Source: JAOUEA01 sp963797635
Lineage (GTDB): Bacteria; Actinomycetota; UBA4738; HRBIN12
Direction of reading: 5' to 3'
NCBI GenBank assembly: GCA_963797635.1
Contig: CAWCPZ010000004.1
Span: 62,001 to 126,000 of the forward strand
Length of the DNA stretch: 64,000 bases
Shown: in pieces, positions 18,809 to 27,031 of the stretch
How positions within the stretch are numbered: position 1 is the stretch's first letter
Layout of the letters: each line of letters starts with the position of its first letter
Program-made: the position numbers and the translations under genes
Notes under the pieces: generated by a model
Told to the model about the DNA's origin: nothing
What the model saw: only the letters and a program-made list of their open reading frames with translations
Database searches by the model: none

Positions 18809-19884
18809 GCACCGAGACCGACGTCAACCTTCCGCAGCCGCCCAGCCCCGAGGACGGGCCCGTGATCGAGGTCGACGACCTGCACGTCACCTTCGCCGGA
18901 CGCGTGGGGGTCTTCGAAGGGCTGCGCGGCAAGAAGGCGACCCAGTCACGCGCCGTCGACGGCGTCAGCTTCCAGCTCCGCAGGGGTGAAGTGCTGGCCC
19001 TGGCCGGCGAGTCCGGCTGCGGCAAGACCACGACCGCTCGCGCCATCATGGGTCTGCAGCCGCCGAACGCCGGCGTGATCTCGTTCAAGGGCAAGCCGCT
19101 GCCCAGGAACCTGAAGCCGTATCGGCGGAAGGTCCAGATGGTCTTCCAGGACCCGACCGGCAGCCTCAACCCCCGCCAGACGATCTACGAGATCATCGCC
19201 GAGGCCCTGCGGATCCACGGCATCGACCGCGGGAGCGAAGGGGAGACCGAGGAGCGGCTGGTGGCCAAGGCGCTGTCGCGCGCCGGCCTGCGACCGCCCG
19301 AACGCTTCTTCCTGCGGTATCCGCACGAGCTCTCCGGTGGCCAGCGTCAGCGCGTGGTGATCGCGGGGGCGCTCGTCCTCGAGCCCGAAGTCATCGTCGC
19401 CGACGAACCCGTGTCCAACCTGGATGCCAGCGTGCGCGGCGAGATCCTGCAACTCCTGATGAAGCTCCGCGCCGAACTCGGCCTCACGATCATCATCGTG
19501 ACCCACGACCTGGGCCTCGCCTGGACGGTGGCCGACCGGGTGGCGATCATGTACCTGGGCCGCATCGTGGAGATCGGCCCCGCCGAGGACGTGCTCCTGA
19601 ACCCCTTCCATCCGTACACGAAGGCGTTGCTCGACGTCGTGCCGGAGGCCGGCGGTCTGGAGCGCCCCATCCTGGCGGGCGAGCCGCCCGACCCCACGCG
19701 CATCCCACCCGGGTGCCGCTTCCATCCCCGTTGCCCCGTGGTGGCTTCGGGCAAGGCGGCCGAGCTCGGGATCGAGGCGCGCTGCAAGGGTGAGGACCTG
19801 GCGCTGGAGATGCTGGCGCCCGAGCACGAAGCGGCGTGCTATCAGGCATCCCTCGAAGACACGCGCCCGGCGCCGACGTCCTAG
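18805..19884 (+). CDS. Peptide ABC transporter ATP-binding protein (DppF/OppF type)
   Basis: 359 aa ATPase that pairs with the preceding one. Seen: Walker A GESGCGKTT, MVFQDPTGSLNPRQTI, signature ELSGGQRQR, Walker B VIVADEPVSNLD, VTHDLGLAWTVADRV, HPYTKALLDVVP and GCRFHPRCPVV. An insertion after the first strand (GRVGVFEGLRGKKATQSRAV) is usual for the F type. It is last in the operon. Its TAG sits in CTAG at 19881-19884, which also gives the stop of the convergent gene. Confidence 0.93.
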   Translation: MSTETDVNLPQPPSPEDGPVIEVDDLHVTFAGRVGVFEGLRGKKATQSRAVDGVSFQLRRGEVLALAGESGCGKTTTARAIMGLQPPNAGVISFKGKPLPRNLKPYRRKVQMVFQDPTGSLNPRQTIYEIIAEALRIHGIDRGSEGETEERLVAKALSRAGLRPPERFFLRYPHELSGGQRQRVVIAGALVLEPEVIVADEPVSNLDASVRGEILQLLMKLRAELGLTIIIVTHDLGLAWTVADRVAIMYLGRIVEIGPAEDVLLNPFHPYTKALLDVVPEAGGLERPILAGEPPDPTRIPPGCRFHPRCPVVASGKAAELGIEARCKGEDLALEMLAPEHEAACYQASLEDTRPAPTS

Positions 19885-20696
19885 CGGCCGGGCGATCGAT
19901 CGGGACGCTGAGGAACCCGACCCGCGGCCTCAGGCTCGAACAGGCTCGAGACGACGCCGGGAACCATGTCCATGAACTCCGCGGAGGTTTCCAGCAGCGG
20001 CCGCACCTCCCAGGGCTGGAGCATGGGCGTCCGGTAGCACAGCAACATCCCGCCGGCGATCTCGAACCCCCATGGTCCCGCCCGGTCCAGCAGCCACGCC
20101 ATCATCCGTGCGTCGAGGAGCGCGTTCGCGAATCGCTGATCCTGCGACCGGACCGAGAACGCCCGGTTGAAGGCATCGGACTCCAGGTTCACCTCGTTCA
20201 TCGTGAGGTGATCCGCCGCTCGGGTGACGATCGTCTCCGGGACGATCACGAGATCCGGCCACCACGCCGGCAGCTGGCTCACCACGCACGAGAACCGTTC
20301 GAAGTCATCGAGGGCTTGGTTCGAGGAGCGCGCGTACCAGTACTCGAAGATCTTGACCTCACGATCCCGCCAGGTTCCGAACATCACGGATCCGAGTCCT
20401 CGCACGGTGGCAGGACGCTGCAGGAGCGGGAACGGCAGATCGATCAGCCCGAACTCGTCCTTCGCTGCGTACCCGAGCCCCAGGTCCCGGGCGGCCGCTC
20501 GGGCGGCGTCCAGTCGAGGCTGCGTCCGCACCCACCATGCCATGAGCGCGAAGCCGGCCATGATCGCCAGGCCGAAGATCGCGAGCGCGATGTCGCGGGC
20601 TCCCCGCGCATCGCCTCGCAGGAGCGTCAGGATCAACCCGGACACGAGCAGGCCACCGAACACGATGAGCAGCGAGCGCCGGGTGGAGGGCTTCAT
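19881..20696 (-). CDS. Hypothetical membrane-anchored protein, 271 aa
   Basis: I do not recognise a family with confidence. Two hydrophobic helices near the N-terminus (LLIVFGGLLVSGLIL and IALAIFGLAIMAGFALMAWWV) are followed by a soluble domain of about 210 residues with DEFGLIDLPFPLLQ, VMFGTWRDREVKIFEYWYARS and a WGFEIAGGMLLCYR element. This layout resembles DUF3137-like proteins (anchor plus an all-beta/alpha domain ending in a hydrophobic readout helix). It shares the CTAG stop overlap with the transporter on the other strand. The function is unknown. Confidence 0.6.
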   Translation of the reverse strand: MKPSTRRSLLIVFGGLLVSGLILTLLRGDARGARDIALAIFGLAIMAGFALMAWWVRTQPRLDAARAAARDLGLGYAAKDEFGLIDLPFPLLQRPATVRGLGSVMFGTWRDREVKIFEYWYARSSNQALDDFERFSCVVSQLPAWWPDLVIVPETIVTRAADHLTMNEVNLESDAFNRAFSVRSQDQRFANALLDARMMAWLLDRAGPWGFEIAGGMLLCYRTPMLQPWEVRPLLETSAEFMDMVPGVVSSLFEPEAAGRVPQRPDRSPGR

Positions 20697-20753
20697 GCTC
20701 CACGTATCGGCAGGCGGGGCGACGCTGTTGATCCGGAAGCATCCAGGCGGTGC

Positions 20754-21404
20754 TCAGTCCGGCTGGGATCCATCCCCTTGCTTGAGGACCCCGAGGATCG
20801 CTTCCATCTCCGAATCCGACACCGGCGCGTCGCGCGGCGTTTCCTTGGTCCGCACGGTGGCGAGCAGGGTGCGCAGGTTCGACTCGGCCATCTCCGCTCG
20901 GGCTTCGAGCTCGCGGCTCTTCTCGGCGAGACTGCGGGCGCGAGCTTCGGCTTCGTCGCGATCCTGGCGCGCGCCCCGCGACTCCTCCCGCGCGCTCCGC
21001 AGGTTGGTGCGGAGCTCAGCGACCTCGCGACCGAGCTCGACCAGGCGGTCGACCATCGCCCGGCCGAAATCGGAATACGCGGCCCCACCCGTGGCGGCGC
21101 GCGACCCGGACGCGGTGCCTCGCGCTGCCTTCGCGGTGCGTGTCTTGCGAGGCTTGCGCCCCACGGCCTCCTTCTCGGACGCATCCACCGGCCGGGCGTC
21201 CAACAGGCGGTAGGAGCCCTGCGCGGGTTCGAGGCGCTTGCGCGCGATCAGGGCCCGGACGGCGCGCGCCGTGGACAACGCGTCGGGGAACCCCAGCTCC
21301 CGGCCGATCTCGGCCGGGGTGACATCGAGCACCTGACCCACCTCCGTCCGCTGGGAGGCTGCGGCCAGGAACGCATTCACCCGCTGCAGGCTCTGCTCGT
21401 TCAT
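20754..21404 (-). CDS. Winged-helix and coiled-coil hypothetical protein, 216 aa
   Basis: Residues 1-70 look like a small winged-helix domain (VNAFLAAASQRTEVGQVLDV, then PAEIGRELGFPDALSTARAV and ALIARKRLEPA). A basic low-complexity linker (GRKPRKTRTAKAARG) follows, and residues 115-190 form a long coiled coil rich in Arg, Glu and Ala heptads. The ATG at 21404 is taken because it begins the folded region; the frame upstream runs antisense to the CoA-transferase promoter. It may be DNA-associated; no family name can be given. Confidence 0.55.
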   Translation of the reverse strand: MNEQSLQRVNAFLAAASQRTEVGQVLDVTPAEIGRELGFPDALSTARAVRALIARKRLEPAQGSYRLLDARPVDASEKEAVGRKPRKTRTAKAARGTASGSRAATGGAAYSDFGRAMVDRLVELGREVAELRTNLRSAREESRGARQDRDEAEARARSLAEKSRELEARAEMAESNLRTLLATVRTKETPRDAPVSDSEMEAILGVLKQGDGSQPD

Positions 21405-21469
21405 GGCGCCATCATGCCCGACGGCGGTGCCGAAAGGCCAGTGCGCCTCAGCGGAACGCCGGGCGACGG

Positions 21470-21475
21470 TAGGCT
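21470..21475 (+). promoter_or_regulatory. -10 element TAGGCT, leaderless type
   Basis: TAGGCT ends eight bases before the ATG at 21484 and there is no Shine-Dalgarno sequence between, so it decides that start over upstream codons in the same frame. Confidence 0.5.
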
Positions 21476-21483
21476 GGCCCACC

Positions 21484-22644
21484 ATGGGTGATGCGTCGGA
21501 TGGGCACGGGCCCGCTCCACTCGCCGGGATCCGCGTCCTGGATCTGTCGAGGGTGCTGGCGGGTCCGCTGGCGACGATGACGCTGGGCGACCTCGGTGCC
21601 GACGTGATCAAGGTCGAACGGCCCGGCGAAGGCGACGACACGCGCCACTGGGGCCCCCCGTTCTCAGGCGATGACGCCGCCTACTTCTTGTCCCTCAACC
21701 GGAACAAGCGCTCGGTAGCCCTCGACCTCAAGACCCGGGACGGGGTCGCCGAGGTTCGGAGGCTCGCCCGTGAGGTCGACGTCCTGATCGAGAACTTCCG
21801 CCCCGGCCTCATGGGCGAGCTGGGGCTGGCGCTCGAGGACCTCCGCCGGGACCACCCACCGCTGGTCACCTGCTCGCTCACCGCATTCGGCGACGACGCG
21901 GCCGCAACGGCGACCCGCCCGGGCTACGACATCATCGTCCAGGCGCTGAGCGGCCTGATGAGCGTCACCGGCGAACGCGACGGCGAACCCACGAAAGCCG
22001 GCGTCGCGCTGCTCGACGTCATCACCGGACTCCAGGCCACGATCGGGATCCAGGCCGCGCTCCTCGAACGCGCGCGAACGGGGCGAGGACGGCACGTCAG
22101 CGTGTCGCTCTTCGATGCCAGCGTCGCCGCCATGGTGAATCAAGCCTCGAACTACCTGGTGGGCGACCAGGTGCCGAAGGCCATGGGCTCCCAGCACCCC
22201 AACATCGTGCCGTACCAGGTGTTCCACGGGTCGGACCGGCCGTTCATCGTGGCCGGCGGCAACGATCGATTGTTCCGGAGGATCTGCGAGGTGTTGGATC
22301 ATCCCGAGTGGGCCGAGGACGAGCGTTTCGTCACGAACGAGGCGCGCGTGAGCCACCGCGACGCGCTGATCTCCATGATGGTCGACGTGTTCGCCACTCG
22401 GACCGCCGGGGAATGGCTCGCTGCCCTCGAGGACGCCGCCGTCCCGTGCGCCCCGATCCGAACCATGGACGAGGTCTTCGCCAGTCCCGAGGGGGCCGCG
22501 CTGATCGACACCGTTGCGGACCTCGCCCGAGAGGGGACGCTCCGCACCGTCCGCAACCCGCTCCGCTTCGACGGCCAGGCGCTCGCCGTGCGTCGGCCGC
22601 CGCCCACGCTGGGCGAGCACACGGATGAGGTCCTGGACGGATGA
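21484..22644 (+). CDS. CaiB/BaiF (class III) CoA-transferase
   Basis: 386 aa; moves CoA between carboxylic acids through an enzyme-bound Asp anhydride. Seen: IRVLDLSRVLAGPLATMTLGDLGADVIKVE at the N-terminus (CoA adenine site), DTRHWGPPF, FLSLNRNKRSVALDL, VLIENFRPG, GYDIIVQALSGLMSVTG, catalytic Asp in GVALLDVITGL, and HPNIVPYQVF. Substrate is not visible. Human SUGCT (succinyl-CoA:glutarate) belongs to this family, and a glutaryl-CoA-dehydrogenase-like gene lies 12 kb away, so activation of glutarate is one attractive guess. The following methyltransferase overlaps by four bases. Confidence 0.85.
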   Translation: MGDASDGHGPAPLAGIRVLDLSRVLAGPLATMTLGDLGADVIKVERPGEGDDTRHWGPPFSGDDAAYFLSLNRNKRSVALDLKTRDGVAEVRRLAREVDVLIENFRPGLMGELGLALEDLRRDHPPLVTCSLTAFGDDAAATATRPGYDIIVQALSGLMSVTGERDGEPTKAGVALLDVITGLQATIGIQAALLERARTGRGRHVSVSLFDASVAAMVNQASNYLVGDQVPKAMGSQHPNIVPYQVFHGSDRPFIVAGGNDRLFRRICEVLDHPEWAEDERFVTNEARVSHRDALISMMVDVFATRTAGEWLAALEDAAVPCAPIRTMDEVFASPEGAALIDTVADLAREGTLRTVRNPLRFDGQALAVRRPPPTLGEHTDEVLDG

Positions 22645-23486
22645 ACGCCGCCGATCGGTGGGCCGAAGCGCTGGCGGCCCGCGCGATCCCCCAGTCGATC
22701 ATCGACGCAGCCCCCACGTCTCCCTGGGGCTTCCCCACCGAGCTGTTCCGCACGCGCGCCCGGACGTCATCGGCACGACCGGTCGCGACGCCGACGACGG
22801 TTCGGGCGCTGGAAGCGCTGCCGGCCCCGGGCACCGTCCTCGACGTCGGCGTGGGAGGCGGCGCCACATCGCTGCCCCTCGCTCCGCGCGCCGGTCGCAT
22901 CACCGGGTTCGATCAGCAGGCGGACATGCTGGAGGTCTTCCTCGAGGCCGCCGGCGCCGCCGGGGTCGATGCCAGGGCGGTGCAGGGCCGTTGGCCCGCC
23001 GACGAAGCGACGGCGCCGCCGGCCGACGTCGTGGTCTCCGGGCACACGGTGTACAACGCGCCCGACCTCGGACCCTTCGTCTCGGCCCTCGATACGCACG
23101 CCGGACGGCGGGTCGTGCTCGAAGCCACCGAGCGCCATCCGCTGGGATGGATGCACGACCTGTGGCGGCGGTTCCACGATCTCGACATCCCCGACGCGCC
23201 CTCGATCGATCTGGCCGTGGAGGTGATCGAGGCCACCGGGATCGGGGTGTCGCGCGAGGACCGGCCCGATCGCGATGACGACCCGGGGGCCGGCGGCTTC
23301 GACTCGGCCGAGGAGGCCGTCGCCTTGATCCGCACCCGGCTGTGCCTGCCGGCCACGCGGGACGCGGAACTCACCGAAGCGCTGGGCGACCGGTTGCGGC
23401 TCCGTCACGGGCTGTGGACCGCCGGCCCGCCCTCCCGCACCGTGGTCACCCTCTGGTGGGACACCCACCACGACGAGCCGTCATGA
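22641..23486 (+). CDS. Class I SAM-dependent methyltransferase
   Basis: 281 aa. Seen: SAM-binding motif I VLDVGVGGGATSLPLA, an acidic residue closing motif II in ITGFDQQADMLE, and motif IV DVVVSGHTVYNAPDL. An N-terminal cap (SPWGFPTELFRTRART) precedes the Rossmann domain. Target not deducible. ATG overlaps the CoA-transferase stop (ATGA). Its TGA overlaps the convergent hypothetical gene inside the palindrome TCATGA at 23481-23486. Confidence 0.72.
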   Translation: MNAADRWAEALAARAIPQSIIDAAPTSPWGFPTELFRTRARTSSARPVATPTTVRALEALPAPGTVLDVGVGGGATSLPLAPRAGRITGFDQQADMLEVFLEAAGAAGVDARAVQGRWPADEATAPPADVVVSGHTVYNAPDLGPFVSALDTHAGRRVVLEATERHPLGWMHDLWRRFHDLDIPDAPSIDLAVEVIEATGIGVSREDRPDRDDDPGAGGFDSAEEAVALIRTRLCLPATRDAELTEALGDRLRLRHGLWTAGPPSRTVVTLWWDTHHDEPS

Positions 23487-24071
23487 CGCGGGCACGGAGC
23501 TGACCGTCACCGTGCCGATCGCTCCATAGGTCCCCCGGTCACGGTCGGGGACATCCACGTCGAAGCTCGCGGTCGCGCCCTCGCGCGCCGGCAGCTCGAA
23601 GCGCAGCGTGGGGATCGTCTTCGCGAAGCCGGTCAGCTCCTGCGCGCCGACCGGCGACCGACCGGTCTCGTCCACGCGGAAGTGCAGCTCGCCGTCCACG
23701 ATCGTCCCGGTGGCGGAGAGCTGGAGCGCGTCGGCCTGCACCTGCGCGGTGGGTTCGTCACAGCGGAGCTCGCTCTTGGCGGTGGCGACGCCCGAGCCGT
23801 CGACCGCACCGTCGGCGGCGCCCAGCCCCAACTCGATCCGCCAGCTGATCGCGCACCGGCCACCGACGTAGAGGTCGTGGGACGTTCGGGTGTCGATCAG
23901 CACGACGATGCCTCCGCTCGGGACCTCGGTCGAGACCGGTCCGGCAGCGTTGGCGCCCGGATCGTCCACCCCGGGCGGGAACGGGTCGGTGTGCGCCGCC
24001 ACGTAGGCACCCACGCCGGCGCACGCCAGGAACGCGCCGATCCACAGCAGGATCTTGACCGCCTTGGGCAT
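23481..24071 (-). CDS. Hypothetical secreted or N-anchored protein, 196 aa
   Basis: No family recognised. A single hydrophobic segment (ILLWIGAFLACAGVGAYVAA) at residues 6-27 serves as a signal anchor. The exported remainder is beta-rich and has two Cys (GGRCAISW and ELRCDEP) that could form a disulfide. A Pro-rich, probably unstructured stretch follows the helix. The gene is nine bases downstream of the VWA gene on the same strand and so probably belongs to that transcript. Confidence 0.6.
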   Translation of the reverse strand: MPKAVKILLWIGAFLACAGVGAYVAAHTDPFPPGVDDPGANAAGPVSTEVPSGGIVVLIDTRTSHDLYVGGRCAISWRIELGLGAADGAVDGSGVATAKSELRCDEPTAQVQADALQLSATGTIVDGELHFRVDETGRSPVGAQELTGFAKTIPTLRFELPAREGATASFDVDVPDRDRGTYGAIGTVTVSSVPAS

Positions 24072-24080
24072 CGGCTGACC

Positions 24081-26015
24081 CTACCGCGAGCGACGGGCCA
24101 CGTAGTCGCGCAGGACGAACTCCCCCACGCGATGGTCATCCATCAGGAAGACCCGTCCGGACGTCACCCGGGCGAGCCGCTCCATGAATCGCGCGAGCCC
24201 TTCGGATTCTTCGAGCATGAAGATGTTGAGCCGCACGCCGGCCTTCGACAGACGGATCGCCTCGGTGAGGGTCTTCTCGATCGTCTCGGGCACGGGCGGC
24301 CAGTTGAAGTAGGCCTGATCGTCCTCCAGGTGCGCGGTGGGCTCGCCGTCGGTGACCATGATCACCTGGCGCGTCGCCCGCGGATGCTGCGACAGCAGGC
24401 GGTTGGCCAGCATGAAGGCGTGTTGCATGTTCGTGCCGTAGACACGCTCGAACCCGGGCGCGGTGAGGTCCTCGGGCTGGAGCTGACGCGCGTAGTCGCT
24501 GAACCCGATCAGGTACAGGGTGTCGTGCGGATACCGGCCCTCGATCAGCGCATGCAGCGCCAGCGCCATCTTCTTGGCGTGGATGAAGTGCCCGCGCAGC
24601 GGCATCGAGAACGACAGGTCCAGCAGGAGCGCGGTGGCGGCTTCGGTGCGCTGTTCGGCCTCCACGATCTCGAAGTCGTCGGGTCGCAGTCGGACGGGCT
24701 GACCGGGCTCGGAACGGACCACCGCGTTGAACACCGTCTTGCCCACCGCGATCTGTCCGTGGTCGCCGAAGTTCCACGGGCGCGTGGCCCCGGTGGGCTC
24801 GGCGAGGCCACCCGCGTCGCGGGCCTCGTGCGTGCCTTCGCGGTCACGCTTGAGCTCGTCGAAGATCTGCGTCAGCGCCTTCTCACCCAGCCGGCGGGCG
24901 CCCCGTGGCGTGACCTCCAACCGGCCACGACGCCGCTGCACCAATCCCGCCTTCTCCAGTGCGCGTTCGATCTGCTTGAGCCGGCGAAGGTCCTGGACCG
25001 CCGGATCGCCCAAGGTGCGGCGGAGGGCATCTTCGTCCACGTCGTCGAGCGCGGCGCCCGCGTAGTCCCCCTGCATCGAACGATCCAGGTCCTCGTAGTC
25101 GTGCAGACGCTCCATCACGTCGACGGCGGCCGACATCGGCATCGAACCCTCGCCCTCACCCATGACCGGGTCACCCCACGGCATGTCCGGGAAGGCGTTC
25201 GCGAGGTTGGACCCCAGGCGGTCCATCTCGAAGGCGAGGTCCATGTCCTGCATGATCTGCTGGGACAGCCCCATGAGCTCCTCACGCTGCTCAGGCGTGA
25301 GCGAGGCCATGAACCGGCTCATCGCGGCCATCCGTTTGGCCATGTGTTCGAGCAGTTCGTCCAGCGTCCTCGGGTTGTCGGGGAACAGGTCGCCGTGCCG
25401 GGTCATGAAATCCTCGAACGCGGGCTGGGTGTCCTCGCCACGGTCGCGCATCTCGATCAGGCCGTTCAACTCGGCCAGCATGTCCTTGAACCGGGCGATG
25501 TCCTCCGGCGTGAGGCTCTGCATCCCCTCGGCCATCTGCCGGAAATGGGCACCCATCACCTGTTCGCGCAGTTCCTGCATCAGCGCATCGAACATCTGCT
25601 GCGCACCCGCATCGGAGAAGCGATACTCCTTCAGCTCGGCCACCTGGCCCGGCGCATCGGGCGGCAGCGAATCGAGGAACGACTCCCGCATCCGGGCATC
25701 GTCGTCGTCGCGGAAGGTCAGCTCGGTGCGTTCCCGCTCGAGGATCTCGTCGAGCCGCTCGCGGATCTGCTCCAGCGGCCCGGCGAGGTTGAGCATCTCC
25801 TGCTCCTCCTCCCGACGCTGACGGAGGCGCCGCTTCAACGCATCCAGTCCCGAGAACCGGCCCTGCATGCCTCGCCGCAACAGCCGCTGGAGGGCCGCGT
25901 CGGCGCTGCCGCCCATGAGGATCTCGTCGCTCAGCTGCTCGAGGACATCGGCCGCCGCGATGTCGGGCCCGAAGGGGTCCTGGGTGCCGTCCCAGCGCGA
26001 GTACCGGAATCGCAT
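24081..26015 (-). CDS. VWA-domain protein partnered with a MoxR/chelatase-like AAA ATPase
   Basis: About 644 aa. The N-terminal 400 residues are helical and charged (QRREEEQEMLNL, repeats of LTPE), with a winged-helix-like patch at GLVQRRRGRLEVTPRG. The C-terminal 190 residues form a von Willebrand A domain with MIDAS residues DLSFS, a Thr/Asn loop at YGTNMQHA, and TDGEPT. VWA proteins of this kind work with AAA+ ATPases (CoxD/CoxE, BchI/BchD logic) to insert metals or remodel complexes; the cognate ATPase lies 1 kb upstream. ATG 26015 is preferred over GTG 26021 because TAGGCT ends eight bases before it. Confidence 0.8.
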   Translation of the reverse strand: MRFRYSRWDGTQDPFGPDIAAADVLEQLSDEILMGGSADAALQRLLRRGMQGRFSGLDALKRRLRQRREEEQEMLNLAGPLEQIRERLDEILERERTELTFRDDDDARMRESFLDSLPPDAPGQVAELKEYRFSDAGAQQMFDALMQELREQVMGAHFRQMAEGMQSLTPEDIARFKDMLAELNGLIEMRDRGEDTQPAFEDFMTRHGDLFPDNPRTLDELLEHMAKRMAAMSRFMASLTPEQREELMGLSQQIMQDMDLAFEMDRLGSNLANAFPDMPWGDPVMGEGEGSMPMSAAVDVMERLHDYEDLDRSMQGDYAGAALDDVDEDALRRTLGDPAVQDLRRLKQIERALEKAGLVQRRRGRLEVTPRGARRLGEKALTQIFDELKRDREGTHEARDAGGLAEPTGATRPWNFGDHGQIAVGKTVFNAVVRSEPGQPVRLRPDDFEIVEAEQRTEAATALLLDLSFSMPLRGHFIHAKKMALALHALIEGRYPHDTLYLIGFSDYARQLQPEDLTAPGFERVYGTNMQHAFMLANRLLSQHPRATRQVIMVTDGEPTAHLEDDQAYFNWPPVPETIEKTLTEAIRLSKAGVRLNIFMLEESEGLARFMERLARVTSGRVFLMDDHRVGEFVLRDYVARRSR

Positions 26016-26023
26016 ACGCACCC

Positions 26024-26029
26024 AGCCTA
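26024..26029 (-). promoter_or_regulatory. -10 element TAGGCT for the VWA gene
   Basis: On the minus strand TAGGCT ends eight bases before ATG 26015 but only two before GTG 26021, so it points to the ATG as the leaderless start. Confidence 0.45.
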
Positions 26030-26066
26030 CGGCGGGTCGCGCGGAAGGTGGGGGGTGCCCGCTGCC

Positions 26067-26578
26067 TCAGCGAACCGCGAAATGACGGTGCTGATCGCCC
26101 GCGACCTGCACGCCCAGCGCTCGTGCGGCGCTCTGGGCCCTGGTGTGGGACTGCACGCCAGGACGGGCCGACAGCTCGCGCGCGATGTCGGCAACCCGTA
26201 CGAACCGAACCCCGGCGGCCTCGGCCACCGTGGGCGCGATCGCTTCCGTCAGGCACACGATCGCTTCGACCTCCGCCAGCGCCGACTTCGCGCTCAAGGT
26301 GGAGCTCAATCGCTTGGCCCCCGCGCGCAGGGCTCGCAAGCCATCGATGGCCTCGTCGCCCACCAGCGGCCGGCGTCCCTTGAGGACCGCCACGCCCGAG
26401 AGGCCGCAGGCCTTGATCAGGAAGGCGCCGGTGGTGCCGACGACGATGACGTCACCACCGAACGCCTGTCGGCGGGCACGATGAAGAAGCTGTACGCGTC
26501 GAGACGACGCAGCGAGGTCGCGAGGTCGGCGCGAGCCTTCCCCTCCCGCGCGTCCTCGCCCTTGGATCGGAGCGGCAT
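26067..26578 (-). CDS. Small NERD-like (nuclease-related) domain protein, one frameshift
   Basis: 170 aa once a C lost near 26474 is restored (GCCGACCAGGCG expected). N-terminus MPLRSKGEDAREGKARADLA, then LDAYSFFIVPADRQAFGGDVIVVG and TTGAFLIKACGLSGVAVLKG. The order hydrophobic strand, GGDVIVVG, TTGAFLIK is how NERD domains begin, though the usual catalytic Lys pair is not clear, so nuclease activity is doubtful. The rest is helical with a QSAARALGVQV end. The ATG at 26578 is inferred from the corrected frame. It lies between the VWA gene and a four-helix membrane protein, all on the minus strand. Confidence 0.5.
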
Positions 26579-26629
26579 GGTTCACGGTGTCGACCGGTTC
26601 CTCCGGCATCTTGAGCCGGACGAGCCCCA

Positions 26630-27019
26630 TCACCCCACGCCGAGCCCCGTCATCAGCGCCCGAAGCGTCAGCCCGAAGCAGATGAAGGCTCCGAAGGCGA
26701 ACGGCACCCACGCGGGGATCGGCTTCTTGCCGGGCTGGGTCTTCTGCAGGTCACGCGCCAGCGCATGCGCGATCGCGAGGATGACGAACGGGCCGAACCC
26801 GTACACGAGGTGGAGCCAGGTGGACGGACGCTTGCCGAACAGCAGCAGGATGATGCCGAGCACCGCTTGGAGGCCGGCCACGACCTGGGCCACCGTCAAC
26901 CAGGTCCAGTACCGATCACCCGGGCCTCGACGAGCGATCCACGCGCCCAAGCCCCAGATCCAGCCCACGGCGAACACGCCGACCACCAAGAACCCCACGA
27001 CCTCGTGCACATCGGACAC
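26630..27019 (-). CDS. Four-helix hypothetical membrane protein, 129 aa
   Basis: Four hydrophobic segments: VVGFLVVGVFAVGWIWGLGA, WLTVAQVVAGLQAVLGIILLL, LVYGFGPFVILAIAHALA and VPFAFGAFICFGLTLRALMTG, with short charged loops (ARRGPGDRY, RDLQKTQPGKK). His in LHLVYG and IAHALA could bind a cofactor, but no motif is decisive. GTG 27019 is set by a TAGTAT six bases upstream. It lies nine bases downstream of the AAA ATPase stop. Confidence 0.6.
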   Translation of the reverse strand: MSDVHEVVGFLVVGVFAVGWIWGLGAWIARRGPGDRYWTWLTVAQVVAGLQAVLGIILLLFGKRPSTWLHLVYGFGPFVILAIAHALARDLQKTQPGKKPIPAWVPFAFGAFICFGLTLRALMTGLGVG

Positions 27020-27025
27020 GGCCGG

Positions 27026-27031
27026 ATACTA
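27026..27031 (-). promoter_or_regulatory. -10 element TAGTAT, leaderless type
   Basis: On the minus strand TAGTAT is followed by six bases and the GTG start at 27019. It overlaps the end of the AAA ATPase gene, allowing the membrane protein to be expressed separately. Confidence 0.45.

Noticed and set aside
19836..21491. 551-residue plus-strand open frame
   Set aside because: Antisense to two minus-strand genes; no motif, and only the last bases meet the CoA-transferase in another frame.
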